A program made the position numbers and the translations under genes. This document shows, one piece after another, positions 14,630-27,495 of a stretch of 64,000 nucleotides of DNA. Below the pieces are notes generated by a model that saw only the letters and a list, made by a program, of their open reading frames with translations, ran no database searches and had not been told where the DNA came from. The stretch spans positions 1,984,001 to 2,048,000 of the forward strand of contig OZ017795.1 of assembly GCA_963969395.1 (NCBI GenBank), read 5' to 3'. Origin of the DNA: Pseudoscleropodium purum (taxonomy: Eukaryota > Streptophyta > Bryopsida > Hypnales > Brachytheciaceae). How positions within the stretch are numbered: the stretch's first letter is position 1; every line of letters begins with the position of its first letter.

Positions 14630-15560
14630 TCTTAACCCCTAAAGTTCCTTGACTATGTTTTCACCAAAAACACTCCAAAACTGCCATTTTTAGGACAAGT
14701 ACCAAAAAAAAACTTAAAAACAATAATAGACACATCCAACCATAAGATCTTGTAGTATGATAATTTGAGAAGTTGTAGAAAAAATTTCAGAAATTTTCAC
14801 TATGTAGATTGCAAGATATTAGCATTTGAATCAACAAAAAGCCTTTTTTTGGCCCTACAAAAATCCAGGCAGCTGCACTTCACAAGGTCACATTTGTATA
14901 AAAAAATGTTCAAAATGGTTGCAACTCTTTGGATTCATTCTTAGAGGTAAGTTGGCTACATGCTTAAAAAATTTCAAATCATTTGGAATTTTACAACATA
15001 TAAGAAAAAAATAGTAAATAGAAAGAATTAGAGAATGGATCAAAATACTAAATTAATAATAATTTTGTTATAAAATTGAAAAATGCCAATCCAAATGGTT
15101 GTAATGTTGTTATAGACAATCTTCACCTAATGTTTTTATTTTTTTTCAAAAATATTGAAAATTGAGTTCAATAAAGAACTTCAAAATTTATTTTGGAGTA
15201 AAGAATCCATAACCATCTACAAACTAAAACACCTCGTAACTTTTGACTCATTGATCAAAATGGAATGGTTCAAAGCTTTCTATGTATTATAAATCTAAAA
15301 AATTTATTTCAAATTTTTGTTTTTGAAAAATGTGATTTTTTTGGATCTGCTTGGACTACCCAAATTGAGAAACAAACTACATAGTAGACCATAACTTTTG
15401 ACTCATATTTTCAAACGTCCTAAAATTTAGTGCACATGAAAGATATCCTCATCCACACCAACTATTAAAATTTGGGCCAAAATTATCAAAATCTCCGCTC
15501 AGATGCACTTGCTCAAAAAAGTTATGTTGCCAAGAAACGCACCTTGGTCCTTTAGGGTTT
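14630..15560. repeat. Dispersed AT-rich repeat family, copy 1
   Basis: This roughly 0.9-kb non-coding sequence recurs at about 61990-62930, and in part at 59610-60310, 19310-19720 and 3975-4170. Landmarks include GACTATGTTTTCACCAAAA, AGGTCACATTTGTAT and ACTTTTGACTCATTGATCAA. The copies diverge by many substitutions, have no recognisable ends, and encode nothing I can identify. Confidence 0.7.
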
Positions 15561-16685
15561 AATGGAGTGGGGAAATTTTTTCATTTATAAAGATAGAGTT
15601 TGGAAGGATTTGATAATTATTCAGAATTTTATTTTTAAAAACATAATTAATATGAATTTTTTAGTTGAAGATTCTATTTGATCTATTAATATTAGTCATA
15701 TGGATTTTTATATTTCCAAATGCGAGTTGGTTGCAAAATCAACTAAAGATTGGTTGGAATATTGAGTCCTGTAGCCAATCCTTAGTGCCACAATTGTGCT
15801 GAAAATTGTACTATAATTATTTGCTACTCATCTCTACTTGAATAGAAAGAAAGCACTTTGTAAAACAAAATGGGTGGTGATTAGAAATGAATCAGCTACT
15901 ACATTGTAAGCTTAATACCTATTGATGGCTCAAGCAACCATTTTCTAGTGTTGCCCCTCTTTCTTTAGTTGTCTATTCTCAAATTTTGAATTTTCTTAGA
16001 ATAAGAATTATGTTTAAGAAATAGATTGTGCTATGAATCCAATGGCGGTAGCCGTTTCATCAAATTCCAAGCTAAGCTCGACCTTGTGGAATTTTTTCAA
16101 GTTTAGTGGTGAATTGTAGTTTACAGCTCATTTTTGGGGCTTAGTCTTGGACATAGACTGGAAAGTCAACCAACCAATGGGATTGTTGTCCACTTCAAAG
16201 AGGTTAGATCCACCTTTGAAAAGGTAGATCCAAGGAGCTCAAAGAGGAGACAAGTGTCCTATTCTTGTTTTTCCTACATCTATTCTCTTATATTAGTGGA
16301 CCCCATGCATAGCAAGCTCTACCGTGAATTTTTTTAAATGCTTGAAATATTGTCAAATGTAAGACGAGCATTCTCAGCTCTCTTGTCTTTCATTGAGCAG
16401 AAAAAGATCATCATTTCAAAATATTCTCACTAAGATATGCTCTTTCAAAAGGCGTTGTCCTTTTTTTTCATTGACCCAAATAAGACTTCCAACTTAAATA
16501 TCTACTAAATTGTGCAGTCAAATAAACTAAACTTTTTTGAGGTGCTCAATCTTAGTGTAAACTATAAGTTTAAAATCCTATGGTTACATTCTATCAAATG
16601 TCAAGAAAAATGAGCAAACAAATTGTTTAAGTTCTTGATAGTTTAGGTCCATTTTCAAAATCCCCCTTGGATCATTAGAGGTTAA

Positions 16686-17019
16686 GGATATAGCTAGACC
16701 TTTTTAACCTCAATGCTCAAAATCTAATTGATGAATATAGAGGTTCTAATTGAAGGTCTTTTTTTACCACAAAACTTCTCATCCATCCAAACCAATGCTG
16801 ATTTTTTGAAAACTAGACTTCTTTTTTTGAAACATATGGTTTGCAACACCAAGGATATAGCCAGATTTTTTTAACCTCAATGCCCAAAAGCTAATTGATG
16901 AATATAGAGGTTCTAATTGAAGGGCTTTTTTACTACAAAACTTTTCATCCATCCAAACCAATGCTTGACTTTTTGAAAACTAGACTTCTTTTTTTGAAAC
17001 ACATGGTCTACGGTGGCGA
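16686..17019. repeat. Tandem duplication, 167-bp unit x2
   Basis: Two adjacent units (16686-16852 and 16853-17019) share GGATATAG, GATGAATATAGAGGTTCTAA and CATCCATCCAAACCAATGCT with scattered substitutions. No gene lies here. Confidence 0.8.
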
Positions 17020-20000
17020 CAATTGGGACCAACTTGACATTACCATGGCAATCTATGAACTTAATCAACATCAAGAACAAGTGGAGGGACAACCCCCCTC
17101 CTCTTGCACTAAGACAAAGAGACTCAACATGAGCAACATCAGCATGAGGAGTTGAACTAGGGACCTCATAGATTCCATCGGAAGTCCCTACTACAATACC
17201 ACCCACCCATCACCTAGAGGAAACTAGGCTCACTTTGTATTTGATGAATTTGATGAAATCAAGGTAAATTATATATAGAAAAATATAAGAAAAAATATGC
17301 AAAAATTCAAGACTAGACTTGGGCCTTATGGAGTTAATCCTAGAAGGACAAAGCCTCTAACCATATAATCTTTATTAGTAATTATTGTTTTATGTACTTT
17401 ACATTGCAACTAAATTTAAATGATAATTTATCTTTTCAGAGATGAATCACATGTAAAGGGAGAAGCTTGATGAGGAGGACCTCTCCTGGCATAAAGCCCG
17501 GTCAAGTCCTGTGATAAGGCGAGGAATTGTCTTGCGTGGTTTTCTCACAAGGCTAACCTTGTGAGGTTAGCCTCTGAGATCTCATAGTGGTGATTTCACA
17601 TATGTGAGGGTCCCTAAAAACATATAGCACTTCCATTGAGTGGGGTTTACATCTTCTATAAGTTATAAAATTTTCAAATTTATTGGTCATAATTTTGAAT
17701 TACCATGATTTTAAAGAAATAGTGAAGAAAATTCACATCTAATTCACGATTAATCCCCCCAATTTGAAAATTTCTCGACATTTGTAAATTATGATTGCAA
17801 ATGTTATAGCACAAATAAAAAATTTATAGTTTTCTATAAATAATAAACCAAATGAATAGACCATGGTAACATACTGAATGTTCAAATTGCAATAAGATTT
17901 TCAATTTTAGGAATTTTTGTATATTTTTAATTGAAGTAAGAACTAGATTCAATAAACTTTATAATTCTAGTAGTTAGAATTAAATCCCTATAAGATAATT
18001 TTTATGGCTCAAATTCATATCAAGAGCAAGGAGAAAGTAGTTGCCAAATCTACAAAAAAGCATCTTTTGTAATCCATGGCAAACACATTTGATTTAATAA
18101 TAAAAAACACAAGTCACCTATAAATATATTTATCTTTATTTCTAACTATAAAAGAATAAGGGTACCACAGTAAAAAAGATTGGATGAACAAATATTGTTT
18201 TAGTTTATATAACATGTTTCAATTGTCATTCAAAAACCCGTTTTGGGCTTCATACAATTCATAGGTGTTCTAGAATTAATATCACATCCTCTCTCATCAA
18301 ACTTTGTGTTATCTATGGATGAAATAGAAGCAAGAATCAAATCAATTATGCATTCATTTTTGGATACCAACCATTTTCATTTGTTTATTTGTACTTTATT
18401 CATTCAATTTTGATGATTTATTTTATTTTTGTAATGATTATCATTCATCGTTTGGCAACATTAAAAAATTGACTTTAAAGAAACTGAATTTTTTCTTTCT
18501 AGAAATCTTTTGCCCCCAAAATTAATTCTAGTCTCTTTAAAGAAAAGAAAATGAAAACTAAAACTCAATAATGTCAAGTTTTGTTCAATAGGCTTGCAAG
18601 CTTCACAATTGTTCCTTCTTTGCAATGAAACAAACCTTTTGCTTGTATCCCCCCAAAATATACATTCTCAATTAGTGATTTTTATTTTTATAATCTTCTT
18701 TTCAATTTTCACAAGTACATCAATTTATCCTCTTAGTGAGGGTATAAAAATATTGTCTCATAAAAATAAAAATTAAAACAAAGAACATTTTAGCCTATAC
18801 TAATATAAAATAGAGCAATTTTGAAAAAATAGTATCTTATATAATGAGTCCATCATCAATGCACATGCTAGACTAGCTTGGGAAACTAATCCCCAAAGGA
18901 CTGTAATGATTTGAGTTCCAAAATTGTTTCAAAATACTTGTGCATAAAGCAAGCCAAAATCTTCATTTACTAATATTTATTCTTTAACAAATCTAACTAT
19001 AGGTTTCTTTAGTAAACTTGTCAATCAAATACATCTTCTAAAAAAATTCAAACTAAAAAAAAATTAACAATTCATTTGCAAGATTATGATGCTTGAATTT
19101 TAGAAAGAAGTATTTTCAACTCTTCCCACATGGTTAATGTTCATTTTTCAAACTTTTTACAAAAAAATGTGTAAGTTCTACTATTTGCAACTTTCCATAA
19201 TACTTTAAAAAAAAAATTTGGAAGTGCACTTAAAAAAATCATGAAAAAATACTTCATAATCATACTTGAAAAGAACAACAAATAGAAAAAGGTAAAATTC
19301 AATTTAAAGTACTAAAGTTTTAAGAAATAAGTTATAGAATTGAAAATTCCAATTTCAAAGTTTATAATGTTGTAGTAAAGAACTTACATCTATGATATTT
19401 TTTCAAGAACATTGAAAATTGATCATTAAAAAGGACTTTTTAAGTTTATTTTTGAGTGGAGATTCTAGAATTGCATACAAACTAAAACTCCTCATAACTT
19501 TTAAGTAGTAAAGCCTTTCACTTATACATAAATCTAGAAAACCAAGAATAATTTTTCATTCTTGAAAAAGATTTTTTTTCTAAGTGTCTAAGCTACCTAC
19601 ATCAAGAAAAAAACTACATATCATATAATAAATTCTTAACCATGAGTACTCAAAACGGTTATGAAAATTGTTGCTCTTTGAAACTACTCCTCAACTATGT
19701 GTGCAAAAATTTCAAAGAAAAAAATAATCATAGGTTTGTGGCTTCAATCTCACTTTGTGATTTGGACCTAATGTTTGTCAATACATAAACCTTAAAGGCC
19801 ACTCTAAAAATTGGCTAAACAGTAATTTTGACCTCAAAGTTACTAAATTTTTTATTAGGATTGAAACATATATTGCAATTTTGGTGAAACATGTTCTTTA
19901 CATGAAAAATTGCTTTTCAATTCTAAAAATATATTTAAAAATATATAGATTTCTTTAGTATCTTCTATGAACCTTGGAAATCTTTGAGAAGAAAAATCCT

Positions 20001-20562
20001 TTGGATATTTTTAGAGAAAGCTCAAGGATGAGAAATAAAAATTTTCTACTCAATTTGGGGGGGGGGGGGGGGGACTTACTTGAACTCGATTTTAAAAGAA
20101 TAGTATTCAACATTCTTTACTAGTAATTTTTCACATAAGTTACTACTTAAAAAATAACAAATTCATTTAGTAAATTTTGAAAAATTATACTCATTTTTCT
20201 TGATTTAGTTTATCAAGTTTAATTGTTATTCCAATTTAAAATTTGAAAAATTCCTAAAATTTAATATTTTCTAGCAATTTGGACTTTGGACCTATAACCA
20301 TGAAGTAATGATTTTTATTTTAGAATGGCATGAACAATACTATGATGTTCTACACTTTATTTTGAATCTATGGAAAAAATTCAGATTTTTGCCATATATT
20401 GCATCATTTGATATGAATTAATTTCTTTTGAAAAATAAATACAACAAATTACATTCATTAATAGTTGGAATATGAAGTTTAGAAAAATGGCTATAAGCTT
20501 ATCTTTTGAGAATTAAAGGTATGCAAACCTCATTTGACATGGATATCTTAGCAATTGTTTAG

Positions 20563-20568
20563 TCTACA
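20563..20568. repeat. Target-site duplication, left copy
   Basis: TCTACA directly precedes the left terminal inverted repeat. The identical hexamer is at 33871-33876, directly after the right terminus. Confidence 0.75.
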
Positions 20569-20594
20569 ACTGATATTTAACTAATTATGGACAA
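20569..20594 (+). repeat. Left terminal inverted repeat
   Basis: It begins ACTG and continues ATATTTAACTAATTATGGAC. The right end read inward begins ACCT and continues identically. Similarity extends a further dozen bases (CATAGTCCA) if a 19-bp insertion at the right end is allowed. Confidence 0.85.
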
Positions 20595-21199
20595 ATCCAT
20601 AGTCCAGAAATATATCGGCCGTCAGTCGATATAGTCGAATGCATAGATTTGTGTGTCATAAGCAATGAACAAAAATGGATGCAACCACTAAACAAACCAA
20701 AGTACCACAACACACGGCAAGTTATTGAGTTCAAAGCCTACAATTAGTAGTTAAATGAATAATTTCATAAGCTCCTATGCTGTGTCCAAATTTGGAACAA
20801 AGTATCGGCTGACGCCTGATACTGCTAACCGATTCCTAACATCATTCTCTAAAGCACCTAGATCTATGAAAGTGTTTGCACTACGTAAACTATGAAAATC
20901 GACTATGGCAGCCATCTGTAAGATGAAGAGCAACGAATGCTCCTCCTTAAACCCTAAACCTTGAGTCCATCCGATCCAACTGAATTGCTCGTATCAGCTG
21001 GTAGTCAATATCCCCCCCAGAAAACTCCAGAGAACAGGTCTTGAAGTGAAGAGGCAGTCGATTCGATAATACTGGCGTTGACAATAAAGCAGTTCAAATT
21101 TGTGAATAAGGTAAAGGAGACGAGATTGGAAGGTATTCAAGCCCCCACGATTCCACTCTGTAAGGGTATCGGCTGGCGGCCGACACCATGTAGGGCAAA

Positions 21200-22020
21200 T
21201 CACCAGAATATCCCATTCCAGTTTGGCTTCCCGTACTTGATTGACTGTGCAACCTCATAGTGTAATTGTCCCGGTCTGATTGCGCCTTTCATGTATTCCG
21301 AGACTGACTCATGCTCGTGCATGGGATAAATGAATGGAATAATATCCGTTGAAATGTTCGGAATAACTCTACTAATATTCGGAAAATTGAGATCCCCCGT
21401 AAATGGTAGCGGAATATAGCACGCCGGATCCGGCGTCCTCCTGAGCGAAAGCGGGCACACATCGACCATGAGCACTTGGTTCGTGAAGCATGTCATCCTG
21501 GATGGTCTCTTAGTATATGAAGTATTGAGAGCATTTTGTAGCACCACGGGAAATTCTGGCTATCTACACAGTACTCTTTGCCATAAATGAACGCTAGGTT
21601 GTCTCTGACATGTTTTGGAAGCAAGTGCGCAAGCAGAGGCCTAAGATCCACTATTGGCATCCTGGACCAAATTCCTACGTGGAACTTTTCAAACAATGTC
21701 ATGAACATTGCAACTAGCCCTAGCCTTTTAATGACATTTCTGTGCGGGTCCGACTTGTCCACCGTGATATTCGGGTCGAGATAACAAAGTAGTCCCGTGA
21801 CGTATAGAACCACACATTTCTTGAACGACTGTGAATGGCCCACGTTGGACTCTTGAACAGAACATGAGTTAGTAGCTACAAGATTATACAACATCAACAT
21901 CCACTGAAAGAAGGCAAGCCAGTTGATATCGGCTGGCAGCCGATACTGCGGCCTGACACACGACAGCATCCAATAATTCATATTGAGAAACAAACAAAAG
22001 GTGCCAGATAGATTGTGCAC
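21200..22020 (-). pseudogene. FCP1-like HAD domain gene (HAD-1), catalytic Asp absent, frame broken
   Basis: The upstream frame (to 21493) carries the first half of an FCP1/NIF-type HAD fold: VVLYVTGLLCYLD where DxDxT is expected, then FEKFHVGIWSRM (motif II Ser present), and LLPKHVRDNLAFIYGKEYC. The second half, NQVLMVDVCPL followed by a proline-rich stretch, is in another frame (21547-21200), so a frame change lies between about 21493 and 21547. Both motif I Asp residues and the second Asp of the usual VDD are missing. It resembles the HAD at the end of the adjacent ParB-like gene, so the two probably arose by duplication. A palindrome at 21927 may lie in an unrecognised intron. The true start is unclear. 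Confidence 0.6.
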
Positions 22021-22303
22021 AGATGAGTGAATGCCTGCACCTACATTATTGCGATCACTTGATTAGAATGACCAAGACCTAATGCTGAAACTCTCAAAGG
22101 AAACATTTGAATGCTTTGAGAGTGAGTGTCCCATGTGCAAGCTTTAGGAAAGATCGGACTGAAATGCCTTCATTACAAGAAAATTGATTAATCAATACAA
22201 AAGAAAATAATGTACACAAAAGATGTAGTCTCTAGACGTCCTCCTTTATCTACAGAGAATATATACAATCTACAGAAATATGTGTCGGCTGGTAGCCGAT
22301 ACA

Positions 22304-25300
22304 CTACGCCTCCTCCATTAGGACCCGTGGGCTAGGAATTCCCATGGCCTGCAGCTCCTCCAGTGAATATGGCACCTCGAATCCCTTTTGATATGGCGGT
22401 GTCACATTCACGAACTGATTATGAAGAGGAGAGCTCGGCATATAGCGTGCACTCCCAACTGAAGAGTTCTTTTGACAGAACTCTGGGACCGTGAGTCTCG
22501 AAGACAAAAACCGTTCAATGAACGGGATGAGCTTCGCTTGGAGATAAGGCAGTTTTCCACCCTTCAGCAAACCCTCCGAATACATAGTAACCGGGGGTGG
22601 ATGAATCGCACTATATGGCTGATTCAAAATGTTCCGATAGGGCTTGTGATCCACGATCAATGAGTTGCTGATCGTGGCCCCATTATCGTACAAGGAGGAT
22701 GACTCGAGAATCCTTGCGAGACGCTTCAGAAAAATTGGTCGTGTGGGATTCTGAGGGTCTCGATAAGCACTCTCATCACAATAATCCTGTCCAAAAGCCA
22801 GGTAATTGTCTCCGATATCCGGCGCCATCCATTTCAGGTTATGAAGACGCTGCTCAAGAGTCTTCTTGGATAAATGCGACCAATAAACGATCTGAATGTC
22901 CTGACCCTTACAGAACCTGATGAACTCTTGAAGACCTGGTCGAGGTCTTACTTGCGACCTCTGATGCATACTTTTCCCTTTAAAAATAAAGGGCTCATAG
23001 AAGAGCAGAGTTCCCTGAACCTCAAGGAAAAGAAACAACTTCGAAGTCGCTACCTGAGACGGGCCAACACTAGACGTGTTCCCTGCCCTTTCTTCTAGAG
23101 CTGGTTTGTTACACTCCTGTCCACCTTCAAACGCGGTGGCGGGGAATTTCTCAAAAGTTTTGGAGTCATCATCTGCATTGCAAAACGAAATACATAGAGT
23201 ATGAGAAGCAATGAACTTAGGTACATGACAAAACATTCGTGCACTGTATCGGCTGGCAGCCGACACAGTCCATAAGTACTCTAGTCTGCCGAGATGAAGG
23301 CTCCTACTGAAAAGTCTATGCACAAGTCTGAGTCGTATGCTACGTATATATGAGCTATTTTAGATACTCCACAAACATCGCGGAGCATGTCTATCGCCTA
23401 CGAACCTCCAGTCTGAGCCCGCCTCTGAGATCGAGCGGGAGACATCGCTTCATTTGGGAAGTCCTGTTTCCGCGCCACCGCGCCACCGTCTTCCTCGTCA
23501 CCTGGTTGTTTCCGCTTTTGCTGAACCCGAGTTGACCTCCGCGAGTCCGCCGACTCCGACTCCTTTTCGACCGTGGCCCCCTTGCTTCTTCCCCGTCGTG
23601 GTTCAGGCGGGGAAACCACCATGGGTGTCGGCTGGCAGCCGATACTAATGTCAGCTGCAGTAGCCGGGCGGCCCATTGCAGTGACTCCCACTTGAGGCTC
23701 TGTCGTAGGACTGACCACTGGAGCCTGTGGAATCCTGCGAATCTCCTCTGACGGTGGCTGAACGTGCAAGTCCACGACCATTGCGACCGATGAATTTTCC
23801 GGTCGGAGCATCCCGAGCGGCTCCGAATTTGGAGCCGGGGGGAGATTGAGAGAACGCCGCGGAGATGAAGGACTTCGTTTCCGCTGCCTTCGAATGAGTG
23901 TCTCTTCCGGGGTGCCATCACTGTTTGAGTCAATCAGAAACGTCTTAATTGCTGGTCGCTCTTGAGACTGACCCTGCGGCGGTCTCCGCGCTGCCGCGCC
24001 ACCGGAAGTCTCCATCAGATTGAGGGTTGAGATCGGCCGCGGTTGCTGATGTAATGCCGCAGGCGACACTTGCACCGATCCGCTTGCGCCCCCCCGGTCT
24101 GTCAGCGCAGGCGTCCCCGAAGAAGGTCTCAAGGAAGCCGAGGAGCCGAGGTTCATTCCCCTCACACGTTCCGTGGCCTTCTGCAATCCGTCCTCCTCCC
24201 GAACGAACTCCATGACGGCCCGCCCATTCCTCTGCGAACCCATGGAGTACAAGTGAGTAACATGTTGTATCGACTGCCAGCCGACAGGATTTCACTTCCT
24301 CTGAACAATGCAAATGTGAGGAAGGGATAGGAAAACTTACCAGAGCGATCTCCGTGATGTTCCCACCCCCCCAGATGTTGATGACGGTGGCATCCTTGGA
24401 TTTTAGGGTCGGCATCATCAGTTTCTCTAGAAGTCCATGACCAACCCCGCACATCCCGCCATTCCAGTCGACCTCGCCCTCAACGTCGACAACTCGACAT
24501 TGAACCAGTCGGGCGCCTTGTTGATCCCAGTGAAGCGCTTGAAGACCGGGAAAATACTGGACCTGTCCTCGGGCTTCGGGAAGGTCAATGACAGAGTGAC
24601 CAAAGGCATGGATTCAGTCTCCGCCTTCTGAAAGCCTCCACGAGGAGATGGTTGATAGTACACCGAATGGTAGTACCAGGAGGACGAGGACGAGTACGAG
24701 GCCGTCGCGACAGAATCTCGGAAACGCGAGTTCCCGATAAGGAGCATTGGCATGGGGATGTACGCTTCGGTCTCTTCGATATTCGGACCATCCACCTCAG
24801 GGATTTCAGCGGCCAATGCTAGATTGAGCAGATCGTTCTTGTTCACTAGAACCGGTTCCCCCATATCTGTATACCCAAAGAGGACAATGAATTTTTTGTC
24901 CTCGGGTTCCAGCGCCATATTCCCCTTCGATTGACGGACGAAGTCGACCACCTTAGGAATACTCTCTCCGACATAGCATTCGTATTTCAGGTCGGCGGAT
25001 TTCCCACGCGTCGGAGGCATTTCGACTTTGGCGTAGTTCGCCAACGTCGTGAAGAAGACCCCCGGTGCCTTGCCATCCTTCGACTTGTCCGTCGTTGGAT
25101 TCATAGGGTTCACTCGCCCCTTCAACCAGTTGTTGGCGTCCGTGAACTTCATCATGTCCTTCCAGACGTTTTGGACTACGGCCGCTGAGTACCCCTCCTT
25201 TTCAGCGAGCTCCATCCAATACTTGTCAGTATATGGGGTCCAATTCTGACCCTTGCAGGGAAGGGGATGCTTCTTCCTGGTCCACATGATCTCGTTCATG

Positions 25301-27220
25301 ACGATTCTGTCCAGCTTTTTGTCCTTGCACCAGTCGAAGAGAGTGATCTTCCTCGAGGACTTGGCCTTCGCGGTGTTCTTGATGCTCATGCAAAGTGCAA
25401 CGATCTCCCGCCCTAGCTCGCACAGATCCGAATCCCGAAGCCCCAGCATTGGCGTGAGATCCGTTTTGGTGATGTGAGTGAGCGGCTTCCGATTGACGAG
25501 GAGATTCGGCACAGTCCCATCATCTCCAATAAGCTCCCCGTTCTCCCACGCATCGAAGACCTCCATCCATAGCACCCAGGTGGTCTCCTTGATAAAGATG
25601 AGGGGCAACTTGGAGGACACCTTCTCATCCACGAAGTGCGCCATCACCTTCAGCTTCGCAGCCTGGAGGAGTTCCACTGCAATGTTTAGAACATGCGAGA
25701 ATGGTATCGGCTGCTAGCCGATACATAATATATTAATCAAAAGGGAGAAAAAAATAAAGGTGCGTGGGAATTACCTCAAATTCTGTTGACGGCTTTCCAC
25801 CTCCACGATGCGGCTCTGGGCACCCCGCTTGCACCCACGCCGCTCTTCCCATCTCTACGTAGGATCTGAAGGTCTCCTTTGCCACTTTCTCCGTGATGTT
25901 GAGATTGAGGGCATTGGAGACTCTGACGAGTGTGTCCGGGTCTCTACTGAATACCGGAATGACCTCGAACTCCAGGAGGTCGGTTTTGGCTTCAGAGCCG
26001 TCCGGATATTGCTCGGCCAATTCTCGACAGGCCGTCACTATGTGTTGCCCACCAATGATATACCAGTGGACATTTGGCGCCTTCCACCACGGCATTGAGA
26101 TGCCGTCGACAACAACAGTCTGTTCCTTCCCGGGACACTCATCCATCACGGCATCTAGCCCTTTGTCTGTTGGCAGTGGAACCCGCTTCAGAGGAATCCC
26201 ATGGATTTCCGGCTTCTTCCTGATGGACCCGTATCCCTTGTACATGGTCTTCACCTGAATTGAGAGAAGGCCAAAATATTAAGGACCAGCTACAGATGTT
26301 GGCTGCCAGCCGATACATTATATGGGAAGATAAAAACCAATAAAGGATGGAAGTAATCGTCGAATTACCTGGCCAAGTCGGTCCTTTGCAATCTTCCGAT
26401 ACTTCAACTCGTCCGGTGCAATGTGGAATTTGTCCGAGTGAATGACCCCCGGAAGACGCTGCTTTTTGTAAGGAAACGCATGTAGGAGCCCCGTTTCCAA
26501 CACGTGGTAAATAGCGTTCACCTCGTTCTCCTTCGTCTTGGTTGTGAGATGATTTCCACGCCGGAGTGCCTCGTCGAGTGTCAGCTTCAGCGGCTTGTTG
26601 GGGTTGTCCCTGGCCTTCGCTTTTCTCTTCGGTTTGCTGGGCGACCTGGTCTCTTGCAGATCAGTAGCAGCGACTTCAGTCACTCTCGCCGCCACTTTCT
26701 TCCTCGCCGAGGGTACCTTTTTCTTCCCCTTTTCCAACTCACGAGTGATGAACGCATTGTGTTCATCGCGCTCTATCTTCAAGCACTCCCAGCCCTGGAT
26801 GAGCTCCTCTGCACTAGACGGCGTGTTTCCCTCGAACGTCATGCCCATCGACATTGACTTCTCTCCACAGACCTCCTCCGTGCACTTGTTCACTAGCAAC
26901 TCCACCGTGAAATAATCGGCAACTCCATCCGTGTTTTACAGTGGCATCAAGCATATCATGACGTGCACGGAATCGCCAACAACCATGACGGACAGTACAC
27001 TTCCTTTGCCAGGGGTCATGTTCCCTTTCAGCTTGAAGGAGCATACGATCTCCACTATCGTGTCGGGTAACTGCCTCCAACACAGACCCCATTCTTGGAT
27101 GGCCTCGATCGCTCGCCATGTTGCCCTCGGTGGATACCCGTCTCCCAATATCCGAGAGTTTGGGATTTGCTCACCCAGAAGGCGGGCCAAGAGAGTCGGT
27201 TTCCTACAGAACAATACAAT
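22304..27220 (-). pseudogene. ParB/Srx-like domain plus FCP1-like HAD protein gene, interrupted
   Basis: Minus-strand exons are about 27220-26369, 26254-25775, 25662-24341, 24231-23406 and 23172-22304, giving roughly 1,440 aa if continuous. The first exon has an in-frame TAA at 26936-26938. The second holds a ParB/sulfiredoxin-like motif (WYIIGGQHIVTACREL, then FEVIPVF and a helical tail). The third is an unrecognised domain rich in charged residues; its length is not a multiple of three and its frame changes near 24480-24500. The fourth is Pro/Ser/Arg-rich and looks disordered, with basic clusters such as RRQRKRSPSSPRR that suit a nuclear protein. The last exon is FCP1-like: KLFLFLEVQGTLL (DxD replaced by ExQ), RPRPGLQEFIRFC, IVYWSHLSKK, LIVDHKPYRNIL. 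Each of the four introns contains one 19-bp palindrome. The upstream start is not resolved. Function is unknown; binding the palindromes is a hypothesis. Confidence 0.75.
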
Positions 27221-27495
27221 TGAATTCTCACTACACTCACACTATGCACCTTCACTTTGTGCATCCACTGTATCGACTGCCAGCCGATACAACCTCTCAG
27301 TCCCTAAACCCTACCGTCGGAAGACATTTCTAGAAATTCCTAAGTCGGTTTCCTACAGAACAATACAATTGAGTTCTCAGTACACTCACACTATGCACCT
27401 TCACTTTGTGCATCCACTGTATCGGCTGCCAGCCGATACAACCTCTTAGTCCCTAAACCCTACCGTCGGAAGACATTTCTAGAAATTCCTAAGTC
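27194..27495. repeat. Tandem duplication, 149-bp unit x2, each with one palindrome
   Basis: The units begin at 27194 and 27343 and are nearly identical. Each includes AGTCGGTTTCCTACAGAAC, a palindrome copy and a GGAAGACATTTCTAGAAATT end. On the minus strand each unit carries the CTGTAG splice acceptor that opens the first visible exon of the ParB-like gene, so the duplication also doubled the acceptor. Confidence 0.9.

Larger units (their letters stand above)
13125..20568. other. Intergenic spacer with sterol isomerase promoter and repeats
   Basis: The first few hundred bases should hold the sterol isomerase promoter and 5' UTR, but no clear TATA box stands out. The rest is AT-rich and gene-free. 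It contains a dispersed-repeat copy (14630-15560), a tandem duplication (16686-17019), a shorter repeat copy (about 19310-19720), and a run of 17 G at 20057-20073 flanked by AT-rich sequence. Confidence 0.6.
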
